This document shows positions 1-10,003 of a DNA stretch of 64,000 bases, in pieces. The stretch comes from Trametes villosa (Eukaryota; Basidiomycota; Agaricomycetes; Polyporales; Polyporaceae): assembly GCA_002964805.2 (NCBI GenBank), contig PUDQ02000089.1:496001-560000 (forward strand). The letters are read 5' to 3'. A program made the translations under genes and the position numbers. The notes under the pieces were generated by a model, which ran no database searches, was not told where the DNA came from, and was given only the letters and a program-made list of their open reading frames with translations. Numbering within the stretch: position 1 is the stretch's first letter; every line of letters begins with the position of its first letter.

Positions 1-672
1 TAACATCCGGAAGCGCGCGGAGAGCGAGGCGGTCGCGTCGGTGGACGAGGGCAGCAGTCGCAAGCGGAAACGGAGGCCAACGCCGACCTTCACCGATTCG
101 TCGTCGTCCGATGAGTGGTACGCACTGCTCTTCTGTCCTGTCAGCTACGTTTACTCACCTTTACGGCTTCCCCTTCTCAGTCCATCCATGGACGAAGCAG
201 CGACAAAGGAGGAGCTCCGGCCAGTCAAGAAGCAGCTGAAAAACCTGAAGCTCTCCGGCGGCGACATGCCGCGGGAAGACAAGGTGGCCATTCTCAAGGA
301 GTCGCTCGCCGCTATCGGCAAGCGTATAGAGCACGTCCTGCAGCAGAAAGAGGCGGCGGGCGAGGACCGGGTCAAGTGGCGACGACACTTGTGGACGTGA
401 GTGCTTCGTATGTGTGCTCGCCGTTCACGTCTCTGATAAGCCGGCATAGATTCGTGACGCTGTTCTGGCCCAAGAAGGTCAAGGCGGGGAAGCTTGAGGA
501 GATCCACGCGAAGATGGTCATGAAGGAGAGCGCGCCGCGGGCGTCGTCAAGCGACGCGACCTCTGCCGCGAAGAAGCCCCGACTCAGCACAGGCGCGACC
601 AGTCGAGGCGGGGCACCCTCCCTACCGTCCGCGTCGACAACATCGTCGCACACGAACGGGAAGTACCGGTGA
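1..672 (+). CDS. CHD1: CHD1-type chromatin remodelling ATPase, C-terminal end (partial)
   Basis: Only the last three exons are present: 2-117, 181-396 and 450-672, read in one phase-consistent frame to TGA at 670-672 (184 residues seen). The 5' part lies outside the window. After an acidic Ser/Asp and Lys/Arg stretch comes a helical block with the motifs EELRPVKKQLKNLK, LKESLAAIGKRIEHVL and LFWPKKVKAGKLEEIH. This pattern is the C-terminal helical domain (DUF4208 family) found after the SLIDE region in CHD1, Hrp1 and Hrp3. In those proteins it contributes to DNA and nucleosome binding, while the upstream chromodomains and Snf2 motor slide and space nucleosomes. The Ser/Ala/Lys tail is poorly conserved. 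The family call is firm; ATPase activity cannot be judged here. Confidence 0.88.
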
Positions 673-1387
673 CCTCCCGTCGAGTCTGTCTGCCTGCCTC
701 TCCGCTCCGTCTTCTTCTCTGCCTGCGTATGTAATGACCACCCCTCTGTATCGTTGACCACCCCGCCCGTTCCGCTGTACTCTGCCACGACACGACCCTC
801 ACGCCCCCGGGACACTACACTCCTCATCGCGCACATTGCTTCGCCGCCACTGCTTGTTTATCCGTCAGTGCCCGTACGCTACACTACATGCTCGACTTTT
901 TTCTCTGCCGCTCCCACATCTCAGTACTCAGTATTCCCGCCTGCGCTCTGCACGCTGTTCCTGTCCGCGTTCCCGCTGTTTTCGTAGTACCTACAGAGCG
1001 CAACCATCTGAATTACCCTGTGTATCATTGTGTCATAATAATACAACAATATATCCGATCGACTATATACACCGTCCGCGCTGACATGAGCAGAGCGAAG
1101 ACCATCGCCGTACGAGCAAGTCTGGATGGACGTGTGGGGTTTCGTAGGAGTTTCGTAGTAGTTGGGGGCATCTCGTTCCACATTTACACCGGACGGGCTT
1201 TGATCAGGGAAATATACACTGTTGAACCCGACGCACGAAAGCCGCTCCGGAGGACCACCAGTTGCTCTATATGCACCGTGCAGCGCTGCTTGCGACCGCC
1301 GTACTTCGCCCTATTTTACACCTACGTGCACCCTGCGGAGTTCAGCACCCGCCCGCCCCGCAAGGACTGGACAGAGCACGGCGGCAC
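673..1387. other. Convergent intergenic region
   Basis: This stretch lies between the 3' ends of the CHD1-like gene and the membrane-protein gene. Its first half is pyrimidine-rich and AT-rich stretches occur near 1021-1075, as expected for 3' UTR and polyadenylation sequence. I see no coding frame with splice support and no RNA gene. Confidence 0.5.
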
Positions 1388-2554
1388 TCACTCTCGGCCC
1401 TGGACGAAGATGGCCGGCTTGAGCGTCGCGGTGCCGCCACTCCGTTTGCGCGACCGCGGGTTCGCGCCGATGCTCACGCTCACGAGCGGCTCGCCGCCCG
1501 CGGGCATCGTGAGGCTGGACTTGCGCTGTCGAGAGTGCGATCGACGCCTCCCTGCATCCGGTGCATTGGGCGCAACCGCCGCGCGTGCAGCTGCAGTTTA
1601 CACCGCTCGTCAGTCTCGACTCGGCCTATCACACGAGCCCCAGCCTAGGGCAGAGGGAACGGGGAACGCACCTTCGACGACCTTGGCGTCCGCCTCGCGG
1701 TGGAAGCTCTCCATGAGCGCGGTGTAGCGCTTCACCTGCCAGGCGAGCTGGCTCGCCCGCGCGGTGTTGCCCTGGCTGAGCGCCCACTTGCGCTCCTCCT
1801 TGAACCGCCGCCGCTCCGAGTCCGCGAGGCTCGCGCGCGCGCGCAGCACCGCGACCTCGCGCTCCTGCGGCGTCAGCTTTCCCTCCGGGTCCAGCGAGGA
1901 CGGCACCGAGTCGAGCGAGATCGACGGCGCGGTGCTGCAGTACGTGAGCGTGGGCGTGATCGGCCGGATGTCTGTCGGGCGGCCGTGGCGTTCGCGGTCG
2001 CGGTCACGGATCTCGCGTTCGCGGTCTCGCTCACGGTCCCGGTGGCGATCGTGCTCGTCACGCTCTCGGTGGCGGTCGTGCTCGTCGCGGTCACGGTGTG
2101 CGGGAGTATTGCGTCGGTGGGAGCGCGTGCGCTCGCGGCCGAAAGAGACGAGGCGGATGCGTTTGGACGGTTCGGGGGCGCGGGTGTGACCGACGGTGAT
2201 TGGGATGGGAGGGCGTTCTGGTTCGACCTGTGCGGCAATGACAGGGTCCACGTACTGGCCGAGCAGATCGGTGACGAGAACTCCGAGGGCCACGCCGAGA
2301 ACGGTGCACGCAGTTTGCACAACATCGGAGAGACGCAGAAAGTCGATGACGAGCTTCGCTACGATGCCCACAACCACAGCGATTACTCCTTGGGGCAGCT
2401 GGGTGAGGGTGTTCTGGACGAGGACGCCCTGGAAGAGGCCATTGAGGAGGAAGTCGGGCGTGGAGGGCGTGTGCGTCGGGTCGGGGATGAGGGTGTTCAC
2501 GAAGACGCGGGCGCCGAGGGCGAAAAGGAGGGGGAGGCCGATCGTGAGTTGCAT
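1388..2554 (-). CDS. Conserved hypothetical membrane protein with Arg/Asp repeat region and DUF1771-like helix
   Basis: Two exons, 2554-1672 and 1590-1388 (81-nt intron), give 361 residues. I chose the ATG at 2554 because the protein opens there with a hydrophobic segment; the frame is open upstream to 2716 but those residues look non-coding. Three hydrophobic stretches lie in about the first 100 residues (near 2-19, 53-70 and 75-96). A cytosolic or lumenal part follows with a dense Arg-Asp-Arg-Glu-His repeat. Next is a helical block with FKEERKWALSQGNTARASQL and a following VKRYTALMESFHREADAKV, which resembles the DUF1771 region that precedes Smr domains. No Smr domain follows: the last exon encodes a basic tail ending AIFVQGRE. 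I do not recognise a named family. A role at an internal membrane is only inferred from the segments. Confidence 0.7.
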
Positions 2555-2822
2555 GAAATGTCGGGCGTGGTCATACAGGCATGAGAGGGGGTATCCACAG
2601 CGGGCGACTGACTCGCAGCAGCGAGCACGACGGCTAGCACGACGACGAAGACAAGATGAGAACGGCGTCTCCCTCAGTCTCTGAACTCGAACACGCGGGC
2701 ACGTGGGGCTCGGCACGCGCTATCCATCCACAGGCACACCGACCATCGCGGCGGGATTACAGAAAAACAAGCGGTAGAATACAGCAGCAGCATGCATGGT
2801 AGTAGTAGTACAAGTGTCCGTC

Positions 2823-4775
2823 TCACAGCTCCTCGTCGACGTAGTTCGCCATCGGGTCCTCCGTCATTCGCCGGTTCATTCGGTATGCCTCTGTGATCGC
2901 GGTCAGCGAAGCGTTCACACAATATATTACCCATTCAATGAACTTACCGAGCTCTTCCTCCGATACCTCGTAGCTGCTCTTCTGCTTCTTCCCCAGTCGA
3001 TCGTCCTCGTCCCCGCCCTTCGCTTTCCGCTTCCGCTCCTCGTTGATCGCCTGAGCAAGCTTGCTCTTGTCGAGCGCAAGGTCACCCTCGCCGAGCCGTT
3101 TCTTCGAGTAGAGCTCTTCTGCCTTCTTCTTGCGGTCTTCTGCGTTGTCTGCCACGGGAGGTGGAGGCGGTGGTGGCATAGACGAAGTGGCAGCCGCTTT
3201 CAGCAGATTCTTCGCGCTCGACTCCTCAGAGGCCTTGATACCGGCCTCGCCAGTACAATAGGACATGTGGACGAACGAGTGGCAGCAGGCGTAGCCCCAC
3301 TGACCACTCGCCATGTCGTACCACGAGCCCCAGATCTCCGTATGGTTGTTGATGAAGACTAGAGACAATGTCAGTACGGCGCGAGATCTGAAGTGACGCC
3401 GTTAACGTACCATCCTCGGCGTACTTGGACCTGACCTTTGCCCTCTCCTTCCCCTTGATAACCTGCCCTGTCCGCGAGTATTCCACGTACTCCTCCGTCT
3501 GTCCTTGCAGCAGCTCCTTCGGTGCCTTCTCCAAGTACTGCTCGCCACCGTACTTGGCGAGGATGCTGACTTTCGTCGTGTCCTTGAGCTCCTCCTTCTT
3601 TTTGTTGTACTCTTTGTGCAGGAGCTGGCCTTGTGTGGGAAGGGCGTTGATATGGACATCGTTTCCTCGCTGTGCGGCGTTCCACGCAAAGAGCTGCAGC
3701 TTCTGCACTTCGGGAGCCTCTCCGGAGAACCGCAAGAAGTTGTCGCCTGCGAATATGGCCTATTCCCGCTGTGAGCACGCCTCTGTATCCATGGAAAAGA
3801 CAAGACATACCTCCTCCGCAGGGACATTCTTCACCGGATTATCACGCATGGAGCGCGTCTTGGGGTCGTAGTACGCACTCGACGGGTCCAAGTTGATGAG
3901 GTACTTCGCAGTGTCCTCACGGATACGCAGGTTCCGCACCGTAATACGCGTCTTCGTGTCCAGTTTCTGCCCAACCGCATCCGCCGCCTCCGCGTACTTA
4001 TCCGTATCCTCGTCCTCGTCCTCGCTGCTGCCAAAGTCGTCGTCCCGCCCCTCGCTCTTCTCCTTCCCCGCCTTCGCAACCTTGCGCACCGCCGCAAGGT
4101 CCGTCGTCGTCCGCTTGTCGATCTCCTCCTCGCGCAGCCGCTGGCGCTCCGCCTCGACCGCCTCGTACTCCTCGTACACGCGCTTGTGCTCCGCGGGGTC
4201 GTACCCGTTCCAGCGGTCGCGCTTCGCGTCGTACCCGCTCGCGACGTCCTGGATCACCTCGTCCGGCGCGATGTCGCGGTTCGTGAACTTCGCGCCCTTC
4301 TTGCGCGGCCGCTCGAGGCAGTCCGCCTTCTTGTGCGTCAGCGCGCCGCAGTTCTCGCACGCGCCCTTGCGGTACTTCTTCGCGGCGGGCCCCGCCTTCG
4401 CGCCGCGGTCGTACCAGTTGTCGAGCTTGTCCGCCGAGCGGTCGTACTCCGGGATACGTTGGTGGCTGAGCGAAGGCGCGCCGGTGTCGAGGTACCATGG
4501 TGCTTGTGCGATGTATTCTGTGAAGGTGATCGGAGTTAGGTGCCTTCAGCACCCTTGAGCAGATACGAAAGGGTACGGACGAGGAATATGAGGGTTGATA
4601 GGCTTTCCCTCTTCATCGAGGGCTGCCGGAGCAGTACCAGCTTTCCGAGCCGCATCGAGATCTTTCTGCCGCCTGAATTCCTCCCGGGAAAGCTTGCCAG
4701 TAGCTGTGCGCATAGTTAGCGTTGCTTGCACGACCAACACGTAGCATTCATCGTCATACCTGATGCAGAAGCCAT
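2823..4775 (-). CDS. SLU7: Pre-mRNA splicing factor SLU7
   Basis: Six exons: 4775-4760, 4703-4581, 4517-3811, 3759-3411, 3358-2948 and 2890-2823, giving 557 residues with all phases consistent. The 16-nt first exon (MASAS) is needed to reach the family N-terminus [20 protein letters not shown]. The conserved block [16 protein letters not shown] spans the exon 2/3 junction. A CCHC zinc knuckle, CX2CX4HX4C, lies at residues 100-113. Downstream are the family blocks [19 protein letters not shown] and [23 protein letters not shown]7 acts in the second catalytic step of splicing, holding the 3' splice site exon in the spliceosome, in the nucleus. The C-terminal third carries a proline run and a Lys-rich segment that could be a nuclear signal (inference). 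The tRNA-Leu gene lies about 110 bp upstream on the same strand. Confidence 0.95.
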
Positions 4776-4874
4776 AGTGAGGGGGTAGAGGGATGGCGGA
4801 GGAGGTCAAGAAGCAGGCAGTGGTCGAGCCGAGGATGCCACCAGTTGAGCGCCCATGGGTAAGCAGCGGCAAAG

Positions 4875-4879
4875 AAAAA
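4875..4879 (-). terminator. Pol III terminator of the tRNA-Leu gene
   Basis: A run of five T on the minus strand begins about nine bases after the tRNA 3' end, the usual RNA polymerase III stop signal. Confidence 0.65.
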
Positions 4880-4887
4880 GCAACATT

Positions 4888-4980
4888 TGACAGTGACGAG
4901 ATTCGAACTCGCGCGGGAAACCCATCACGGTTTTGGAATAAGACCTAAACGTGACGCCGTAACCACTTGGCTACACTGCC
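4888..4980 (-). tRNA. tRNA-Leu (anticodon UAG) with 13-nt intron
   Basis: Read on the minus strand from 4980. The acceptor stem GGCAGTG pairs with CACTGTC (one G-U) and the discriminator A is at 4888. D arm GCC/GGC, anticodon stem TCACG/CGTGA and T arm GCGAG-TTCGAAT-CTCGT all pair. A 12-nt extra arm makes it a class II tRNA. The anticodon TAG is at 4945-4947, followed by G37. Thirteen nucleotides (4931-4943) after position 37 are surplus to a seven-base loop, which is the canonical position of a tRNA intron. Internal A box (TAGCCAAGTGG) and B box (GTTCGAATC) are intact. A class II tRNA with A73 and UAG fits leucine. It decodes CUA codons, which are rare in this GC-rich genome. Confidence 0.93.
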
Positions 4981-5027
4981 GTGCTAAACGACTCCTTTTG
5001 TGCGTACCTGTCCTTTTAGCGGTCTCT

Positions 5028-5223
5028 CATAAGACTTTGGATTGAGACTGCGTTCTAGCTATGATTACAACTTGAAGTAGGTTGTTCTGTGTCACTCAAG
5101 AGCTAGCTTACGACAATACGGAGACAAGACCGAGACAATTGAGAAAGGAACACGACGAGAGAGACGAGACTTGGCTGTAACAGAGGCAGATGAAGAACGG
5201 CGCTCGGTAAACCTGCATGGCGA
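5028..5223 (+). repeat. Dispersed repeat block Y, copy A
   Basis: This block matches the reverse complement of 43193-43396 nearly along its whole length. The best-kept part runs from GCGTTCTAGCTA through GTAGGTTGTTCTGTGTCACT to CAAGAGCT, and similarity continues to GCATGGCGAT. Differences are mostly substitutions, with a 6-nt indel after GATTACAA. It starts about 47 bp upstream of the tRNA 5' end. It has no coding potential that I can see. Confidence 0.8.
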
Positions 5224-5260
5224 TAAGTGATCGTGCAAGTCCGACGACCCCGCAAGTACA

Positions 5261-5505
5261 GGCAACGAAGCCACTCGATGGGCGGATATCGATCGCGATC
5301 GGACCGTACGCTGTACAGGTCCGCTGTACCAGCAACCGCCTTTGTCTCCGTACCGCGTGCTTCCCGATGGATCCTATGGGTGGTGGGGCCTGCACGAGGC
5401 GAGGGCCGAGGACGGCGGCGCTGAGATTCCGGGTGCGGCGCGGGATCCAGCGGCGCGCCGCGAGGCGTTGTAGGGGCGTGTGGGTGGGTGTGGACGCGTC
5501 GGCGG
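5261..5505 (+). repeat. Dispersed repeat block X, copy A
   Basis: This block matches the reverse complement of about 43605-43862. A 47-base core starting at AACGAAGCCACTCGATGGGC has a single mismatch between the copies. Similarity continues through GTCTCCGTACCGCGTGC and the GTGGGGCCTGCACG segment, with indels, and fades near 5505. In this copy X follows Y; in the other copy, read in the same orientation, X precedes Y. Confidence 0.8.
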
Positions 5506-7392
5506 CGGTGTTGTGTGGTAGGGCGTAGGGCATTCGGGGAGTGGCGTCCAGGCCAGATACGTGTATGTATGTTGGTTGGATCCACTCCTCGATCGTGGGG
5601 TCGTAGATGGATGAGATACTTCAAGGTGATCGTTGGAAAGGGTGGAAGGGGTCTGGATCGCATAGAGAATGCAGGGTGCAACAGCTTTGACGTCGACGCG
5701 TACTCGCGGATGCCGTAGAGGAATCTGAGGATGCCGGCTGTGACGTCCTTGTCGGTCCGTGCGATTGATTGCTATCCCCTAGCTGGGGAGCGGTGTGGAT
5801 GCCGAGTTCATCGCGAGAAACAGACGAGCCCTTCTTTGGCTTGTGGGGGTTCGGCTCCAGCAGCATCCGGGACGAGAAGGAAACACTGCATGTGTTGCAC
5901 ATCGGCTGATAAGAGGTGTGGTCGCTTCGCGAAACCGACCCGCACCGGTGGCCTGCAACACATTGTCAATGCTATGCTTCGAAGTAAGCAGGGAGATGGT
6001 GGCTTCTCTGCGGGTCGATATGCTGCGGGGACAGCTGCCGGATGGATACGGCTCCTTCGCCATACCATAAATGCTGGCTGTTCCTGTGTCTTCGAATTGC
6101 GCCCGGTAAACTGGAACAGCGAGATATTGCAAGAGCATATGCACAGTTTCGCAGAGACAGCCGGAAAACTTGCCTTAATTCGTGTAATTCGAGCACATAT
6201 GCGTTGATTGAGATTCACGCCCAACCGCGACGTCCGGAGAGGCGCGTGTAACCCAATAACACGAGAAGCATTCAACGCTTGGCGACAGTAGTAGAGTGCT
6301 CCTACCTCGGCTAAGGGATGCTGTTGCGGTGTTGCGGTAGCACGCGCACCCCAAGGTTCTGAATCGCTGTAATCGGACTTCGTACGCGGGCAGGATCCCT
6401 CGTTGACGCCCGCGAGCGCTGGGTTTGCGATTCGCAGTCTTCTTACACCGAGGCGGACGCCGGCCGGCGGTTGCGATGAGCCTGGCGGGCGGGCCGGGTG
6501 GGCTTGACGAACGCACATCCTCGACCGAGGTGGTTCATCGACACCGACCGACCCGCCCGACCAGACCGGATCCACGCGTTCCGCCCGCACCACACCACAC
6601 AGGTCCCCGGGTCCCATCGCGCGCGCGTCGTGAGGCCCGCCTGTCGAAACGCGTCCCGCCCCTCGCGAGCGCGAGGAGCAGCGACACGACCGAGGACGGG
6701 CCACGGACGGGCCCGGGGACCAGCGAACGCGCCACGTAGGGTGATAGGTTCCGGGGACGGCCTGCCGCGTCGCGAGAACGCTGCTGCCGGAGCCCCGGAT
6801 CCGCGCCCGTCCACGTCCGCGCCTACGGCCACCTGCAGTCCTCGTCCTCGACGCGCGGGGGAGACCTGGTACGAGACGCAGGGTGAGTATATGCGTGCAT
6901 ACGGGGTGCATAGGAGGAGGTCATCATATCTATGTACACGGGGGTGTGAGTACAAGTGTCTGCAAGAGAGGAAGAGACAGAGAGAAACCACAGGCCGCCG
7001 GAAACGCAGGTAGGGTAGTGAAAGCAGGGGAACGGTAAATCACTGACAGTATCACGAGCCGTCCGCGCGGTGCCGGTCTGCGCCGCGCCGTGTCGCATCG
7101 AGGAGCCCCGGACGTTGACGTTGATTAGAGGGGGGTGCTCGAGGGCGCACACGGGCGCGGACGCAGGAGGCGCACGCGGAGGGGCAACAACGAATTGTGG
7201 GGAAACGACAATGAACAGGAGGGGAAGCTGGAAGAATGATACACAGGCATATGAATACCAAAAGAAACAGGTAGCAAGTAGAGACACGGTAGGTGAAGGT
7301 GAAGGTGAAGAGATCCGAGCCACGTAATCGGGCGCGTCCCCCTCTCCCCCCTTTCCCCGCAGGGGACTAGGAGGACAGGAAGCGCAAATAGG

Positions 7393-10003
7393 TTACCGAG
7401 ATCCAAAGCCGGGCACGCCCGGACACCGTCCAGAGCTAGAGCCGCCGAAAGCCTCCGAGAACGAGGGGAGCATGAACGCCGTCGCCGTCGCCGCGCTAGG
7501 TGCCGTCTTCATCGCCGTGGGGGCGCTAAAAGTCGTACCCGGCACGCCGGACGCCGCGTTCGAGTCCTCCGCCATGCCAGAATCGACAGTGTAGGAGGAA
7601 AGATTGTGATTATGGTAGTATTGTTGGAGCGACCTGGTGTTGATATGGCCGACGCGATAGGGGTTCGCCGGGTCCACTGGGGTGTATGTCGACAAGTTCG
7701 CGACCCAGGGTCCGAGGGACGAGGAGCTGCCCGACGCGTAGGAGAGCGAGGGCGTCGGAAGGTCGACAAACATCGACATCTGTATCGTGCGTTCCTCGGA
7801 GCCGTCGGACGAGGAGGAGGCAGACGACATCGGCGAGTACGACAGCGTCGGCGTAGACAGCGACGGGGACACCTCGACCTGGGGCTCCACGTCCATCGAG
7901 AACGAGGGTTCGTAGCCCAATCCAGGTGCCGCCCGTGCGTCATAGTACGCAGCAACGTCGTCGTAGCGGCCCGCCGGCGCGAGGAAGGGATCCGCCTGCG
8001 CAGCGTAGCCGTCTGACCCGATACTGGGCACAGTCGCGCTGCGGCGTATGGTCCGCGTGGTGCGTGGGGTGGGCAGCGGAGTCGGGATGCTTGCGGTGGC
8101 TTGCGAGGAGGGGTTCCAACGCTGGGCGTCCATGGCCGCAGTCGCACTAGCCGCCCACGCCGCAGTTGCAGACGAGGTACAAGTACGCGGGGAGGAAGAA
8201 AGCAGGTCGCCGTCGCTCTTGGTGCGCGAGAAGGCACGACCGCACGAGCCGGAAGACGAAGACGTGCCGGTGCTAGGCAGCTTGCCGACCCAAAGACGCC
8301 ACTCGAGGACTTCGCCGACGGCGCGTTCGCACCGGCCGATCTCCCGCGGAGGAAGACCGGCGAGCTTCGCCCAGGCACGGTTAGAGTACGACCGGTCTTG
8401 CATGAACTTCGACGCGAGGATCAGACAGGCCAGGAACGTCCGGCGCGGGCAGCACAGAGGAGAAGGAAGCGGGGGGAGAGGAGGGGGAGGGGGCTGTTCC
8501 CTGGCGCGTGCGGCGCCGGGAAGCGAATTGGGAGGGAGATCCGTGCTGGACGCGCTGGCGAGGTTCGTGTCGTCGACCCGGATGGTGTCTAAGGTAGGCC
8601 CAGCGGCCTCGCATGGAGCGTCAGTAGACGAAACGTCGACGAGCTCATCTTGCGAGTCCTGCTCGATGACGCCTTGGATGATACGGGGCTCGGCTTCTGG
8701 TTCTGCGGGACGGTCTGAGGCCGGGCAGAGTTTCTCCTGTCGGAGAACGTCAGGTACCTTGGACCGGACAGCTTCCAGGTAGCAGAGCGCAGTTTGAAGC
8801 ACGCCGGTCGACGTCCGGGACCGGCGAAGCACCTCGTAAACGAATCCCTTGATCGGGATAAGGTTGCTGCCGCCGGAGCTTCCGGGCGCTTGAGCGTATG
8901 ACTCGCACCCCTCTGCGGACGCAGGGGGCGACGGTCGGGTCGTGGGGGAGACGGGGGACGGCAACTGTGTGTTGCTGTTACCGAACAGCCTCGAGAGCCC
9001 GGCGGCGATCACGGAGGGGGAGGGGGGGCATTGGTCGGCGTCGGCCGTAGGCATTTCGGGTTGCGCGCAGAGTGACTCGCGGCCGCACGCGGTGAACACG
9101 GTCGGGATGTCGTCGGGATGCCAGGTGTCGCAGAGGGATTTGACGGCCTGATCTGGGAACACACGCATGATGAGCATGTGAACGCCAAAGTGGGCGCATT
9201 CGCAAGGAATGTGGCGATCCGCGAGCAATAACCCTTCACACGGGGCGGAGCAAAACAGGGGTCTCGGGTCCCAGAAAGCGACATCAGCTCGCCATGTCAA
9301 AGAGAAGTAGGTGCGGCAGGGCATACGCCTGGCCGGACTACAACGGCAGTCTAGGCGAATTACGCTTTGGTGGGGTCGATTCATAGCACAGCACTCACGA
9401 TCACGACAAACGTCACCGGATTCCAAGACGCCCGAACGGGAGCAAGGTCTTGTAACGAATCTGGATTGCCAAAGAATCCCCTTGTGAACAGGGAGGGTTC
9501 GCGACGATCGTAACTCGTTACAAGGCCGTGCACACCACCGGGCACCCGGGAATTCCTGGGTGTGCGGCGTGTGGCGTGAAGGAAAGGTGGTGATGCCAGA
9601 AGGAGGCGAATTGCTTGTGTAGGAAAAGGGGGAGGAAAGGGGTAGTAGTAGTATGTGTAGGAGAAAAGTCGAGTGGCGCGGATGAGCGAAAACACTCACC
9701 GAGCAGTTTCGCGGCATATTTTGTCTTCTGCGCATCGCGCAGAGGATTGGGTACCGGAGCTTGCTGATTCAGGAATTGGATGCGTTGAGGTTCAGAGATT
9801 GGGTGGAGGAGAATCGAGGGCGGAGAGGCGGAGGATACGGAGGAGGCGGGCGTGTGTAGATAGACGGCAGGCGAGGCTTTTGGGACGGTTGGAAGCGAGA
9901 CGGTGGAAGCATAGGGTTGCCAGCGGGTCCTGGCGCGCGACGCGCCAGGACCGCGATGGGGAAGAGAGTGGGAAACAGCATGGATGTTCATTGTCGGAGC
10001 CAC
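7393..10003 (-). CDS. Pho85-type (PCL family) cyclin with split cyclin box
   Basis: Two exons, 10003-9700 and 9152-7393, joined across a 547-nt intron, give 687 residues. The join yields KYAAKLLDQAVKSLCDTWHP, the usual lead-in to fungal Pcl cyclin boxes. A second ATG at 9991 is equally possible. The cyclin box is seen in two parts, FVYEVLRRSRTSTGVLQTAL (from about residue 204) and FLACLILASKFMQDRSYSNR with AWAKLAGLPPREIGRCE (about 340-377). They are separated by about 100 residues of acidic and then proline-rich linker. Such cyclins activate the CDK Pho85 in phosphate, amino-acid or polarity signalling. The C-terminal 300 residues are Ser/Thr/Pro-rich and probably disordered. Which PCL subgroup it belongs to cannot be told from the sequence alone. 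Confidence 0.82.

Larger units (their letters stand above)
4981..7392. other. Gene-free interval between tRNA-Leu and the cyclin gene
   Basis: Apart from the repeat blocks at 5028-5505 I find no gene. Short open frames occur on both strands but lack splice-consistent continuation or family motifs. The 6420-6860 part is very GC-rich. The final part, up to 7392, is likely the 3' UTR and terminator region of the cyclin gene; a small GGTGAA triplicate lies near 7293. Confidence 0.5.

Noticed and set aside
1700..2584. 294-codon plus-strand frame antisense to the membrane protein gene
   Set aside because: It is a shadow of a GC3-biased gene with an Arg/Asp repeat; the minus-strand frame has splice support and hydrophobic segments.
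2555..2716. N-terminal extension of the membrane protein gene to an ATG at 2716
   Set aside because: The extra 54 residues are Arg/Cys/Ser-rich and unlike the rest. The hydrophobic N-terminus begins cleanly at 2554.
9153..9735. Open frame upstream of cyclin exon 2 as coding sequence
   Set aside because: The frame stays open into the intron, but the residues are low-complexity. Splicing from 9700 to 9152 gives the expected family sequence.
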